From PFJX01 sp963713085 (GTDB lineage Bacteria > Pseudomonadota > Gammaproteobacteria > Burkholderiales > Thiobacillaceae), in NCBI GenBank assembly GCA_963713085.1, contig CAVQKQ010000026.1, positions 1 to 64,000 of the forward strand: 64,000 nucleotides of DNA. The letters run 5' to 3'. Both the position numbers and the translations under genes were made by a program. The notes under the pieces are model-generated. The model had not been told where the DNA came from and made no database searches. It worked only from the letters and a program-made list of their open reading frames with translations. This document shows positions 8,440 to 17,083 of this stretch, piece by piece. Positions within the stretch are counted from its first letter, which is position 1. Each line of letters begins with the position of its first letter.

Positions 8440-9181
8440 GGGGCTTCCTTGCGGTCTAGGGCGATACGGTCGAACACGGCCCGGAACATGGCCGGCGTGA
8501 GCCGGTTGGTCTGGGTGTTGTAGCGGGAGCAATGGTAGCTGTCGTAGAGGCGCAAGCGGGGTGCCCCCTCTCCCCCCGGGAGAGGGTCGGGGTGAGGGAG
8601 CAAGGGTGAAATTCCCTTTGAGGCTGTTTTTACCATTGTTCCCTCTCCCCCAGCCCCTCCCCCCCGGGGGAGGGGAGCCGATGCACAGCCCCGTGGCCGA
8701 AGGTGTAGTCCTTTTTCTTCAGTCCTAGGGCCTGCAACACGGCGCCGTGGGCGATCAGCCCCAGGGCCAGGATGGCGGCGCCGGAGGGCAAGCCGGCCAG
8801 TTCTTGCTTGAGATAGGTGTTGCAGCGCTTGATCTCGGCGGTCTCCGGCTTGTTCTCGGGGGGCACGCATTTCACCGCGTTGGTGATGCGGCAGCCGGTC
8901 AGTTCCAGGCCGTCATCGGTGGCAGTGGACACGGGGCGGCTGGCGTAGTCATAGTCGTACAGGGTCTGGTACAGCAACACGCCGGCATGGTCGCCGGTGA
9001 AGGGGCGCCCGCTGCGGTTGGCGCCGTGGAAGCCAGGGGCCAGGCCGACGATGAGCAGGCGGGCATCCGGATCGCCGAACGGAGGCACCGGCCGGCAAAA
9101 ATATTCCGGGTGCTTTGTTCGACCTGCGGCGAGGAAAGCGGACAGTCGTGGGCAGGCCCGGCAGTGGGGGTCGAAGCTCAT
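8430..9181 (-). pseudogene. uracil-DNA glycosylase (family 5-like), interrupted by a repeat
   Basis: The N-terminal part reads in frame from ATG 9181 with a Cys-containing RACPRLSAFL motif, motif A as GLAPGFHGANRSGRPFTGD, and ends at GHGAVHRL. The sequence then enters a CTCTCCCC-type palindromic repeat (about 8556-8690) and meets a stop codon. The missing C-terminal end, including the second active-site motif in YHCSRYNTQTNRLT, continues in another frame down to 8430. Removing the repeat would reunite a protein of about 205 residues. Family 5 (UdgB) enzymes excise uracil and other deaminated bases; this copy should lack motif B and be inactive. It starts 5 bases after the DUF2863 gene, in the same operon. 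Confidence 0.8.
8556..8690 (-). repeat. palindromic CTCTCCCC/GGGGAGAG repeat pair inside a gene
   Basis: Two inverted modules: CCCTCTCCCCCCGGGAGAGGG with GGTGAGGGAG beside it (about 8566-8602) and CCCTCTCCCCCAGCCCCTCC through GGGGGAGGGGAG (about 8640-8680). They flank a short AT-richer spacer. The same modules occur between nif and suf genes. Here they lie within the uracil-DNA glycosylase reading frame. Confidence 0.8.
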
Positions 9182-9186
9182 GGCCG

Positions 9187-10353
9187 TCAATGCAGATGGA
9201 CGGGGGTGCCCGTCATATCCTCGGGCAGTTCCGTGTGGACGTTCTCGGCATCGGAATTGGGGAACAGGGGGGCGCCGCAGTCGTCGCAGTATTCCAGGGA
9301 CATGCGGGTGTCCAGCATGCGCACTTCGCCGATGCCGGTCTGCTTGAGCAGGGCCTCGATCTCGCCGCCGATGTCCGCGCCTTCCTCCTCGCTGCCCAGC
9401 AGGGGCCAGGTCACGCCGTGGACCACTTCGGCGGAATCGGCCTGGGTAAATCCGACGCGCCATTCCACCAGGTCCTGCTCGTAATAAGGCGCCACCACGG
9501 CGCACAGCTGGCTGGCGGGCACGGTGAACAGGGCCTGCAGATAATCCACGGCGGCCTTGAGGGCGAAGGGACGGGTCTCCCGGTCGGCCCGGCGCCAGGC
9601 AGCGAAGTAGGCATCGGGCAGGAGCAGTTCGTAGGCGCAGCCGGCCAGGACGGCATGGAAATTCGGGCCGGCCTGTTCGCGCCAGGCCGCAAGCGCGGTG
9701 GTCCGGTTGCCGTCCGGCTCGTTCCAGCGGAACAGGGGATGGCCTTGCGGCGCCCGGACGATGCCCAGCAGGTAGCGCACGTCGGAGACGAATGACTGGC
9801 TGTCGGGCAACTGGCCGGGATCGATGTTCAGGTCCTTGCCGTCGCCCGCCGCTTCCGCCAGGGTCACGGCGAAGGCGCGGGTGGCCACGTAGCCCTGGGG
9901 GAGTTGGTCCGGGCTGAACAGGAAATCGGCGAAGCGCACTTGCGCCCCCGCGGCCAGGACATGGGCGGAGAGCTGGGCGCGCAGGGCATCCAGGGTCCCG
10001 GCGGGCAGGGTGCGGGCGGGTATGAGGTAGCGCGACCAGGCCAGGATGGGCAGGGCGATAAGCAGGCGGGTCGATCTCCCGTCGTTGCGTCCCTCGCAGC
10101 CGGCCTCGATCAGGTCGGCCAGCTCGTCGTAGGCCCGGGGGTCGGTTTCGCGCAGGCGATCCAGGGCCTGGTTGAGGGCATCCTCGTCGCCGCCGGCAAG
10201 CAGTTTTTCAACCAGGCCGTTCATTTCCGCTTCCCACCAGGCGTCTTCCGTGCGGCTGCCGGATTCGGCCAGGCCCCGGGCCAGCCAGGCCAGGCGTTCG
10301 GCGTCACGGGAGAGGCGGTGGCGGTTGTACAGGCGGCGGCGTTTCATGGTCAT
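9187..10353 (-). CDS. DUF2863 family protein
   Basis: A 388-residue soluble protein matching the DUF2863 family found in betaproteobacteria. The N-terminal 60 residues are basic and helical; the middle contains many conserved aromatic positions (RWNEPDG, PDAYFAAWRRADRETRPFALKAAVDYL). Near the C terminus a CDDCGAPLFPN motif could bind a metal ion as a half zinc-ribbon. No catalytic function is established for the family as far as I know. Its 3' end is 5 bases from the uracil-DNA glycosylase start, and its 5' end overlaps the end of the CDF transporter gene. Confidence 0.8.
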   Translation of the reverse strand: MTMKRRRLYNRHRLSRDAERLAWLARGLAESGSRTEDAWWEAEMNGLVEKLLAGGDEDALNQALDRLRETDPRAYDELADLIEAGCEGRNDGRSTRLLIALPILAWSRYLIPARTLPAGTLDALRAQLSAHVLAAGAQVRFADFLFSPDQLPQGYVATRAFAVTLAEAAGDGKDLNIDPGQLPDSQSFVSDVRYLLGIVRAPQGHPLFRWNEPDGNRTTALAAWREQAGPNFHAVLAGCAYELLLPDAYFAAWRRADRETRPFALKAAVDYLQALFTVPASQLCAVVAPYYEQDLVEWRVGFTQADSAEVVHGVTWPLLGSEEEGADIGGEIEALLKQTGIGEVRMLDTRMSLEYCDDCGAPLFPNSDAENVHTELPEDMTGTPVHLH

Positions 10354-11297
10354 GGCTTGAACGAGGCAGAAGCGTGGGCGGGGGCGCAGGCATTGTCGCA
10401 GGGGTTGCCGCGCAATTCCGGCTGCAAGGTCACGTGGCGGATGTCGTGGCGTTCATCCAGGCATTGCCGGCAGGCCTTCAGGATCCGTTCCCAGTCGTCG
10501 AAGGCACCCAATTCCACGTGGGCGGAGAGGGCCACCTGGCCGGAGGACAGGGTCCAGATGTGCAGGTCGTGGACCAGGTACACCCCGGGGATGGCGGCCA
10601 GGTCGTGGACCACGTCGTCCATGCTGACGTGGGCCGGCACGCCTTCCATCAGCACATGCAGGCTTTCCCCCAGCAGTCGCCAGGCGGAGACCAGGATCAG
10701 GGCCGCCACCACCAGGGAGAGGATGGGATCGATGGGGAAGTAGCCCGTGGCCCAGATCACCGCGCCGGCAACCAGGGCCGCCACCGAGCCCATCAGGTCG
10801 CCCAGGACGTGCATGAACGCGGCCCGGGTATTGAGGCTGTCGCCGCCGTGGTGAAGCAGCCAGGCCACGATCAGGTTCACCACCAGGCCGGTGGTCGCCA
10901 CCACCATTACCGCGCCGCCCTTGACCTGCGGGGGGTCCTGTAGGCGTTGGATCGCCTCGTAGGTGATGAAGCCGATCAGGGCCAGCATGGCCAGGCTGTT
11001 GACCAGGGCGGCCAGGATCTCCAGGCGCACCAGGCCGTAGGTGTGGCGGCTGGAGGGCGGGCGGCGCGCCAGATGGGCGGCCAGGGCGGCGAGGCCCAGG
11101 GCGGCGGAGTCGGTGACCATGTGACCCGCGTCGGAGAGCAGGGCCAGGGATCCGGACCAGAGGCCGGCCGCCACTTCCACGCCGGCAAACGCCAGGGTGA
11201 AGAGCAGGGCCTTTATCAGGGCGTGGCCGCCATGGTCATAGCCCAGGTGGTGCTGGGAGTGGGTGGTGTCGCGATCGACGGAGAGCCGTTCAGGCAT
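10350..11297 (-). CDS. cation diffusion facilitator (CzcD/ZitB-like)
   Basis: A 315-residue inner-membrane metal/proton antiporter, probably for Zn(II) or related divalent ions. Six hydrophobic segments are visible. TM2 has the SDAGHMVTDSAAL motif with the HxxxD metal site, and TM5 carries a second such pattern. A His-rich N-terminal stretch (HSQHHLGYDHGGH) and a C-terminal cytoplasmic ferredoxin-like domain (LHVLMEGVPAHVSMDDV, VHDLHIWTLSSG) with a Cys/His-containing tail are typical of the family. The exact metal cannot be read from the sequence. The gene ends within 4 bases of DUF2863. Confidence 0.9.
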   Translation of the reverse strand: MPERLSVDRDTTHSQHHLGYDHGGHALIKALLFTLAFAGVEVAAGLWSGSLALLSDAGHMVTDSAALGLAALAAHLARRPPSSRHTYGLVRLEILAALVNSLAMLALIGFITYEAIQRLQDPPQVKGGAVMVVATTGLVVNLIVAWLLHHGGDSLNTRAAFMHVLGDLMGSVAALVAGAVIWATGYFPIDPILSLVVAALILVSAWRLLGESLHVLMEGVPAHVSMDDVVHDLAAIPGVYLVHDLHIWTLSSGQVALSAHVELGAFDDWERILKACRQCLDERHDIRHVTLQPELRGNPCDNACAPAHASASFKP

Positions 11298-11299
11298 GG

Positions 11300-12406
11300 T
11301 CAGGATTTTCCGCAGGTGTTGGTGGGGTCGGCCAGGGCGAGCTCGGCGTCGGCCTGGCCCACACCGCCCAGGTGGCGCAGGGCGTCCACATAGCGCTGGC
11401 TTTCATGCAGTGCGATCCGGGCGGGGGGGTGGGGGCGGCCGTGCATGCGCGCCAGCCGCACCAGCGATACCGGCGGCAGGACGTGCCTGAGTCCGGCCAG
11501 GACTTCATCCGCCAGGTCCGGCCGGTTGCAGACCAGGGCCATGTCACAGCCGGCCTTCAGGGCCGCCGCGGTCCGCTCGGTGATGCCGCCCGCCACGCTG
11601 GCCCCCTCCATGGTCAGGTCGTCGCTGAAGATCACCCCCTCGAAACCGTAGCGGCCGCGCAACAGTTCGCCCAGCCAGCGCCGGGAGAAGCCGGCGGGCT
11701 GGCTGTCCACCTTGGGATAGATCACGTGGGAGGGCATGACCCCGGACAGGCCCAGATCGATCAGCTGGCGGAACGGCAGGATGTCGGCGAACTCGATGTC
11801 GGACAGGCCGCGCTCGTCCACCGGAATGGCCAGGTGGGAATCGGCCGCCACGAAGCCATGTCCCGGGAAGTGCTTACCCACCGCGCTCATGCCCGCCTCG
11901 TGCAGGCCCAGCACCAGGGCGTGGGCCAGCTCGGTCACCGCCTGGGGGTTGCGGTGGAAGGCCCGGTCGCCGATCACGCCGCTGACGCCGTAGTCCAGGT
12001 CCAGCACCGGGGCGAAACTGAAATCCACCCCCACGGCCCGCAGCTCGGCGCCGATCACATAGCCGGCGTCCCGGGCCAGGCGCCGGGCCTGCTGGGGATG
12101 GCTGTCCCAGACCCGGCCGATGGCGCCCATGGCCGGGATGGCGGTGAAGCCCTCCCGGAAGCGCTGGACCCGACCGCCCTCGTGATCCACGCCGATCAGC
12201 AGGTGGGGGCTGCGCAGGGCGTGGATCTCCCGGCACAGCGCCGCGATCTGCTCGGGGCTTTCGTAGTTGCGCCGGAACAGGATCACGCCGCCCACCGTGG
12301 GATGAAGCAGGCGCCGGCGCTCGGCTTCGGTGAGGACGAAGCCTTCCACGTCGGCCATCAGGGGGCCGAGGGGCAGGTGTTGGGCCGGTGCGGTGTGGGC
12401 GATCAT
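11300..12406 (-). CDS. nagZ: beta-N-acetylhexosaminidase (glycoside hydrolase family 3)
   Basis: A 368-residue cytoplasmic enzyme that removes N-acetylglucosamine from anhydromuropeptides during cell-wall recycling. Family 3 features are clear: LIGVDHEGGRVQRFREGF for substrate binding, KHFPGHG with the catalytic His/Asp loop, and FSDDLTMEGASVAGG containing the Asp nucleophile. Slightly longer than the usual 340-350 residues. The start overlaps the stop of acpS, so it is translated in the EI24-acpS-nagZ group. Confidence 0.95.
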   Translation of the reverse strand: MIAHTAPAQHLPLGPLMADVEGFVLTEAERRRLLHPTVGGVILFRRNYESPEQIAALCREIHALRSPHLLIGVDHEGGRVQRFREGFTAIPAMGAIGRVWDSHPQQARRLARDAGYVIGAELRAVGVDFSFAPVLDLDYGVSGVIGDRAFHRNPQAVTELAHALVLGLHEAGMSAVGKHFPGHGFVAADSHLAIPVDERGLSDIEFADILPFRQLIDLGLSGVMPSHVIYPKVDSQPAGFSRRWLGELLRGRYGFEGVIFSDDLTMEGASVAGGITERTAAALKAGCDMALVCNRPDLADEVLAGLRHVLPPVSLVRLARMHGRPHPPARIALHESQRYVDALRHLGGVGQADAELALADPTNTCGKS

Positions 12407-12786
12407 GCGCGGGTCTCCAGGATCACGAAGGCGACGGCGTAATCATGTTCGTCGGACAGGGAGACATGGGCCGGACCGATGTCCCGTTGCCGCAGCCAGC
12501 TGCCCAATTCCGGGCCGTAGGCGAAGTCGGGCCGGCCCAGGGGGTCGTGGACCACGCTGATGGCGGCAAAGGAAACCGGCGCCCGCATGCCCGTGCCCAG
12601 AGCCTTGGCGAAGGCCTCCTTGGCCGCGAAGCGCTTGGCCAGCAGGCGTTCCTGATGCCGGGATGCGGTGTACTCATCCCACTCCTCCGGTGACAGGATC
12701 CGCTTTGCCAGTTTGCCGCCGTGGCGGGCATGGATCTCGCCCATGCGCCGGATGGCGACGATGTCGGTGCCGATGCCGTAGATCAT
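12403..12786 (-). CDS. acpS: holo-[acyl-carrier-protein] synthase
   Basis: A 127-residue phosphopantetheinyl transferase that activates acyl carrier protein using coenzyme A. Family motifs: GIGTDIVAIRRM near the start with the Mg-binding Asp, and RFAAKEAFAKALGTG with the second metal ligand Glu. ATG 12786 is chosen because the family begins MIxGIGTDIV; it overlaps the stop of the EI24 gene as ATGA. Full length. Confidence 0.96.
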   Translation of the reverse strand: MIYGIGTDIVAIRRMGEIHARHGGKLAKRILSPEEWDEYTASRHQERLLAKRFAAKEAFAKALGTGMRAPVSFAAISVVHDPLGRPDFAYGPELGSWLRQRDIGPAHVSLSDEHDYAVAFVILETRA

Positions 12787-13529
12787 GGCATGGCCCCATC
12801 GACGGTTTGCGACAGCCCCCGACGCAGGCGGTCGAGACGGTCCAGGCCGTAATGGGTGAAGGCCAGGCCCATGTAGACCGGGGCCAGGAAGTTCACCACC
12901 GGCACCACGTGGAGCAGGCCCAGCAGGGCCGCCAGCAGGTAGAGCTGCCAACCGCCGCCCCGGCGCAGTTGGGCCAGTTCGGTCGCGGAGGCGTGCTCCG
13001 AAAGGGCGTCGTAGACGAACAGGCGCTGGTTCAGCCAGGCGTTGAGCAGCACCGAGACGCCGGCGCCGAACGGACCCAGCAGCCAGAACGGCAGGGTCAA
13101 TATCCAGACGAACAGGTAGACCACCAGGGCGAACAGGCTGTTTGCCACGCTGCCGGCGAAGCTGCCACCCTGCAACCGCTCCAGCTCCGGGTAGCCGCGC
13201 CGGGCCACCACCCCCACCAGGATGGGCATGAAGATCAGGGAAGTGATGAGCAGGGCGGTGACGTAGACCGCCGGCAGCAACAGCAGGATCAGCAGGGAAT
13301 AGGCGGCGAATCCCGCGATCCAGCCGGCCACGGCCGGGCTGAGCCAGTCGGGCACGGTCACCTGGCTGATCCAGGCGTGCAATTCCATTTTCCAGGCGTC
13401 GCCGAACCACCAGAACAAGCCGCCCCAGAGCAGCAGCGCGGCCAGCATGGGCAGGAACATCACCGTCATGACCCGGGGCAGGAACAGGTCGGCGGCGGCG
13501 CGTCGCAGGATGTCGAAAATGAAAGCCAT
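12783..13529 (-). CDS. EI24 domain membrane protein (CysZ-like)
   Basis: A 248-residue integral membrane protein with about five to six hydrophobic segments and the EI24/CysZ family pattern (FLLGPFGAGV-like turn, LLGLLHVVPVVNFLAPVYMGLAFTHYGLDRL near the C terminus). CysZ in enteric bacteria is a sulfate permease; betaproteobacterial EI24 proteins of this length have no settled substrate. It overlaps acpS by 4 bases. Confidence 0.85.
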   Translation of the reverse strand: MAFIFDILRRAAADLFLPRVMTVMFLPMLAALLLWGGLFWWFGDAWKMELHAWISQVTVPDWLSPAVAGWIAGFAAYSLLILLLLPAVYVTALLITSLIFMPILVGVVARRGYPELERLQGGSFAGSVANSLFALVVYLFVWILTLPFWLLGPFGAGVSVLLNAWLNQRLFVYDALSEHASATELAQLRRGGGWQLYLLAALLGLLHVVPVVNFLAPVYMGLAFTHYGLDRLDRLRRGLSQTVDGAMP

Positions 13530-13594
13530 GTCAGCAGGGAAGAGGCAGAAGCCGCAATGCTATCGGGCGGGGCGGGTGAGATAAAGCGCCGGGG

Positions 13595-14503
13595 TCAGCC
13601 GGCGACCTCGTAGACCCCGCCGATCACCACGAATTCGTCCTCCCCCTTGAGTTGGCTGGGCAGCAGGCGGTGGTGGAAGAAGACCTTGGCCAGGGGCACC
13701 CGCGCCTCCAGGACGGTGTCACCGAATTCGTCGGCCCGTTCCCGCGACCGGGAGAATGAGGAGAGGTTGTTCAGCAGCACAGTGCGCCGGCCCGGCCCTA
13801 GCTCGGCCAGGGTCTCCAGGTCGTCCAGCCGGTTCACGCCGCGATACAGGGTGAAGTGGGTCACGCCGGGGTGGCGCCGGCCCAGTTCGTACTGGCCGTA
13901 GGTGTAGAGCAGGTCCAGCTGGGCCTCCATGGCGTTGGTGCCGTACAGGCCCCTGCCGCGCATCTCCAGGTAATGGCGGTAGGTCTCGCCGGACAGGTCG
14001 CGGATGGGGCCGCCGTGGTGGCGCGGCAGCAGGCCGAAGCGGGATTCCACCCAGCCCTTCAGCACCGCCCCCTCCATGCCGTTCGGGTCGAAGGCCCAGC
14101 CGCGCAGCATCCGCAGATAGCTGGCCTTGCGGCGCTGGGCCGGCGTCTCCGGGTCGGAGCCGGCCTCTTCCGGATGGTCCAGGCTGAAGGCGGCGGCCAT
14201 GTGGGCAAGAAACATCCGGACCCGCAGCGCCGGCTCGGCGATCTGGTCGAGGCGCCGGAAAAAGGAATGGTGCAGTTCCAGCACCCCGTCCAGGGTCAGG
14301 GGGACCGGGTGGCGCTGGTAGGTGAGGCTGCCCAGCAGCACCGCCGGGATGCTGCAGCGGTTGATGGGCAGATGGGCGGCGCGGGGCAGGGTGGGGTTGT
14401 CGGCTTTGTCGGGTTTTGTTGTGGGCACCCCGACAAAGCCCCGGGGTTTGTCGCGTCCTACACCCGTATCAGGATCGTCAAGTCCTGAATATAGCTGTTT
14501 CAT
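13595..14503 (-). CDS. draT: NAD+-dinitrogen-reductase ADP-ribosyltransferase
   Basis: Transfers ADP-ribose from NAD+ to a specific Arg of NifH (Arg101 of the NifH encoded next door), switching nitrogenase off when ammonium or darkness/energy loss is sensed. Family motifs include HLPINRCSIPAVLLGSLTYQRHP near the N terminus, FTLYRGVNRLDDLE and LLNNLSSFSRSRERADEFGD, with the C-terminal VPLAKVFFHHRLLP. DraT homologues usually begin close to HLPINRC, so the first ~40 residues from ATG 14503 are doubtful; a GTG at 14428 is another option, and neither has a good ribosome-binding site. The nifH NifA site lies inside this stretch. The reversing hydrolase gene draG is not in the window. Confidence 0.9.
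   Translation of the reverse strand: MKQLYSGLDDPDTGVGRDKPRGFVGVPTTKPDKADNPTLPRAAHLPINRCSIPAVLLGSLTYQRHPVPLTLDGVLELHHSFFRRLDQIAEPALRVRMFLAHMAAAFSLDHPEEAGSDPETPAQRRKASYLRMLRGWAFDPNGMEGAVLKGWVESRFGLLPRHHGGPIRDLSGETYRHYLEMRGRGLYGTNAMEAQLDLLYTYGQYELGRRHPGVTHFTLYRGVNRLDDLETLAELGPGRRTVLLNNLSSFSRSRERADEFGDTVLEARVPLAKVFFHHRLLPSQLKGEDEFVVIGGVYEVAG
14420..14435 (+). promoter_or_regulatory. NifA upstream activator sequence for nifH
   Basis: TGT-N10-ACA at 14420-14435, centred about 105 bases upstream of the nifH -24 element. It is embedded in a 12-bp inverted repeat (GGCTTTGTCGGG at 14402-14413 and its complement ending at 14440). It overlaps the first codons annotated for draT. Confidence 0.8.
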
Positions 14504-14532
14504 TTCAATCGCTTAGGGGGTTTGTGGGGTAT

Positions 14533-14548
14533 TGGCACAGGCCTTGCG
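14533..14548 (+). promoter_or_regulatory. sigma-54 promoter of nifHDK
   Basis: TGGCACA-GGCC-TTGCG, with the invariant GG (14534-14535) and GC (14546-14547) at the correct distance. Transcription should begin near 14560, about 50 bases before the nifH ATG. Confidence 0.93.
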
Positions 14549-14610
14549 AAAGTGGTCGTGCGAGCGACATTTCAATCGCATCCCGTTTTCTGAACGTTAG
14601 GAGAAAAACC

Positions 14611-15504
14611 ATGGCTCTGCGTCAATGCGCGATTTACGGCAAGGGTGGTATCGGCAAGTCTACTACCACTCAAAACCTGGTGGCCGCCCTGGCCGAGGCC
14701 GGCAAGAAGGTGATGATCGTCGGTTGCGATCCCAAGGCGGATTCCACCCGTCTGATCCTTCATGCCAAGGCCCAGAACACCATCATGCACCTGGCCGCCG
14801 AGGCCGGTTCCGTCGAGGACCTGGAACTGGAAGACGTGCTCAAGGTCGGTTACGGCGACATCAAGTGCGTCGAATCCGGTGGCCCCGAGCCGGGCGTCGG
14901 TTGTGCCGGCCGCGGCGTGATCACCGCCATCAACTTCCTTGAGGAAGAAGGCGCCTACGAGGAAGACCTGGACTTCGTGTTCTACGACGTGCTCGGCGAC
15001 GTGGTGTGCGGCGGTTTCGCCATGCCCATCCGCGAGAACAAGGCCCAGGAGATCTACATCGTGGTGTCCGGCGAGATGATGGCCATGTACGCCGCCAACA
15101 ACATCGCCAAGGGCATCGTGAAGTACGCCAACTCCGGCGGCGTGCGTCTGGCCGGCCTGATCTGCAACAGCCGCAACACCGCTCGCGAAGACGAACTGAT
15201 CATGGAACTGGCCAGCAAGCTCGGCAGCCACATGATCCACTTCATCCCACGCGACAACGAAGTGCAGCGCGCCGAAATCCGCCGCATGACCGTGATCGAG
15301 TACAACCCGAACGCCAAGCAGGCCGACGAGTACCGTTCTCTGGCCAACAAGATCATCAACAACAAGAATCTGGTGATCCCCACCCCGATCACCATGGACG
15401 AGTTGGAAGAAGTGATGATGTCCTTCGGCATCCTGGAAGAGGAAGACGAGTCCATCGTCGGCAAGACCGCCGCCCAGCTCGCCGCCGAAGCCGCCGCTGC
15501 GTGA
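14611..15504 (+). CDS. nifH: nitrogenase iron protein
   Basis: The 297-residue dinitrogenase reductase, a homodimer that delivers electrons to NifDK with ATP hydrolysis and also takes part in cofactor maturation. The P-loop GKGGIGKS lies at residues 10-17, the bridging 4Fe-4S cluster ligands are Cys98 and Cys133, and Arg101 in GCAGRG is the DraT target. A TAGGAG site lies 8 bases before ATG. It heads nifHDK under a sigma-54/NifA promoter and is divergent from draT. Confidence 0.98.
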   Translation: MALRQCAIYGKGGIGKSTTTQNLVAALAEAGKKVMIVGCDPKADSTRLILHAKAQNTIMHLAAEAGSVEDLELEDVLKVGYGDIKCVESGGPEPGVGCAGRGVITAINFLEEEGAYEEDLDFVFYDVLGDVVCGGFAMPIRENKAQEIYIVVSGEMMAMYAANNIAKGIVKYANSGGVRLAGLICNSRNTAREDELIMELASKLGSHMIHFIPRDNEVQRAEIRRMTVIEYNPNAKQADEYRSLANKIINNKNLVIPTPITMDELEEVMMSFGILEEEDESIVGKTAAQLAAEAAAA

Positions 15505-15506
15505 TG

Positions 15507-15545
15507 ACGAAAGCCCCTCTCCCATTGGGAGAGGGGAGTGATCAA
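15507..15545 (+). repeat. CTCTCCC palindromic repeat, nifH-nifD spacer
   Basis: GCCCCTCTCCCATTGGGAGAGGGGAGTG forms a 9-bp stem (about 15512-15537) just after the nifH stop. Stem-loops here may stabilise nifH mRNA or attenuate transcription into nifDK, as is known for nifH-nifD spacers in other diazotrophs; that role is inference. Confidence 0.75.
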
Positions 15546-15593
15546 CCCAACATGCCCGTCCACAGATTGGTGGCGGTGTGAAAGGAGAATGAA

Positions 15594-17078
15594 ATGTCGA
15601 ACCTGACCCGTGAAGAGACCGAAGCCCTCATCGCCGAGGTACTCGAGGTCTATCCCGAGAAGGCCAAGAAGGATCGCGCCAAGCACCTGGCCGTCAACGA
15701 CCAGAGCATCGAGCAGTCCAAGAAGTGCATCACCTCCAACCGCAAGTCCCTGCCGGGCGTCATGACCATCCGTGGTTGCGCCTACGCCGGCTCCAAGGGC
15801 GTGGTCTGGGGTCCCATCAAGGACATGATCCACATTTCCCACGGCCCGGTCGGCTGCGGTCAGTACTCCCGCGCCGGTCGCCGTAACTACTACGTCGGCA
15901 CCACCGGCGTGAACACCTTCGGCACCATGAACTTCACCTCCGACTTCCAGGAGAAGGACATCGTGTTCGGCGGCGACAAGAAACTGGCCAAGCTGATCGG
16001 CGAGATCGAAGGCCTGTTCCCCATGAACAAGGGTATCTCTGTCCAGTCCGAGTGCCCCATCGGCCTGATCGGCGACGACATCGAGGCGGTTTCCAAGAAG
16101 GCCGCCGCCGAGTTCGACAAGCCCGTGGTGCCGGTGCGCTGCGAAGGCTTCCGCGGCGTGTCCCAGTCCCTGGGCCACCACATCGCCAACGACTCGATCC
16201 GCGACTGGGTGTTCGAGCGCGACGGCAAGGACGTCAAGAGCGCCTTCGAGCCCGGCCCCTATGACGTGTCCATCATCGGCGACTACAACATCGGCGGCGA
16301 CGCCTGGTCCTCCCGCATCCTGCTGGAAGAGATGGGCCTGCGCGTGGTGGCCCAGTGGTCCGGCGACGGCACCCTGGCCGAGATCGAGCTGACCCCCAAG
16401 GTCAAGCTCAACCTGATCCACTGCTACCGCTCGATGAACTACATCGCCCGGCACATGGAAGAGAAGTACAACATCCCCTGGCTGGAATACAACTTCTTCG
16501 GCCCCACCAAGATCGCCGAGTCCCTGCGCGCCATCGCCGCCCGCTTCGACGACACCATCAAGGAAGGCGCCGAGCGGGTCATCGCCAAGTACCAGCCCAT
16601 GGTGGACGCCATCGTCGCCAAGTTCCAGCCGCGCCTGCAGGGCAAGCGGGTCATGCTCTACGTGGGCGGCCTGCGTCCCCGCCACGTGATCGGCTCCTAC
16701 GAGGACCTGGGCATGGAAGTGGTGGGCACCGGTTACGAGTTCGGCCACAACGACGATTACGACCGCACCATCAAGGAGATGGGCAACGCCACCCTGCTGT
16801 ACGACGATGTCACCGGCTTCGAATTCGAGGAGTTCGTCAAGCGCGTCAAGCCCGACCTGATCGGCTCCGGCATCAAGGAGAAGTACATCTTCCAGAAGAT
16901 GGGCATTCCCTTCCGCCAGATGCACAGCTGGGACTACTCCGGCCCATACCACGGCTACGACGGCTTCGCCATCTTCGCCCGTGACATGGACATGACCTTG
17001 AACAACCCCTGCTGGAAGAAGCTCACCCCCCCGTGGGCCAAGCCGGCCGAGGACGAGGCCATGGCCAAGGCGGCCTAA
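15594..17078 (+). CDS. nifD: nitrogenase molybdenum-iron protein alpha chain
   Basis: A 494-residue subunit carrying the FeMo-cofactor. P-cluster ligands Cys62 and Cys88 fall at the Azotobacter numbering (RGCAYAGSKG; GPVGCGQYS). The FeMo-co Cys is in LIHCYRSMNY and the His ligand in MHSWDYSGPYHGYDG. Length and motifs identify the Mo enzyme rather than VnfD or AnfD. An AAAGGAG site precedes the ATG. Second gene of the nifHDK operon. Confidence 0.98.
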   Translation: MSNLTREETEALIAEVLEVYPEKAKKDRAKHLAVNDQSIEQSKKCITSNRKSLPGVMTIRGCAYAGSKGVVWGPIKDMIHISHGPVGCGQYSRAGRRNYYVGTTGVNTFGTMNFTSDFQEKDIVFGGDKKLAKLIGEIEGLFPMNKGISVQSECPIGLIGDDIEAVSKKAAAEFDKPVVPVRCEGFRGVSQSLGHHIANDSIRDWVFERDGKDVKSAFEPGPYDVSIIGDYNIGGDAWSSRILLEEMGLRVVAQWSGDGTLAEIELTPKVKLNLIHCYRSMNYIARHMEEKYNIPWLEYNFFGPTKIAESLRAIAARFDDTIKEGAERVIAKYQPMVDAIVAKFQPRLQGKRVMLYVGGLRPRHVIGSYEDLGMEVVGTGYEFGHNDDYDRTIKEMGNATLLYDDVTGFEFEEFVKRVKPDLIGSGIKEKYIFQKMGIPFRQMHSWDYSGPYHGYDGFAIFARDMDMTLNNPCWKKLTPPWAKPAEDEAMAKAA

Positions 17079-17083
17079 GTTGG

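Noticed and set aside
15054..16952. 632-codon minus-strand frame across nifH-nifD
   Set aside because: Antisense shadow of two certain nitrogenase genes; composition rich in Val, His and Asp is typical of such shadows in high-GC DNA.
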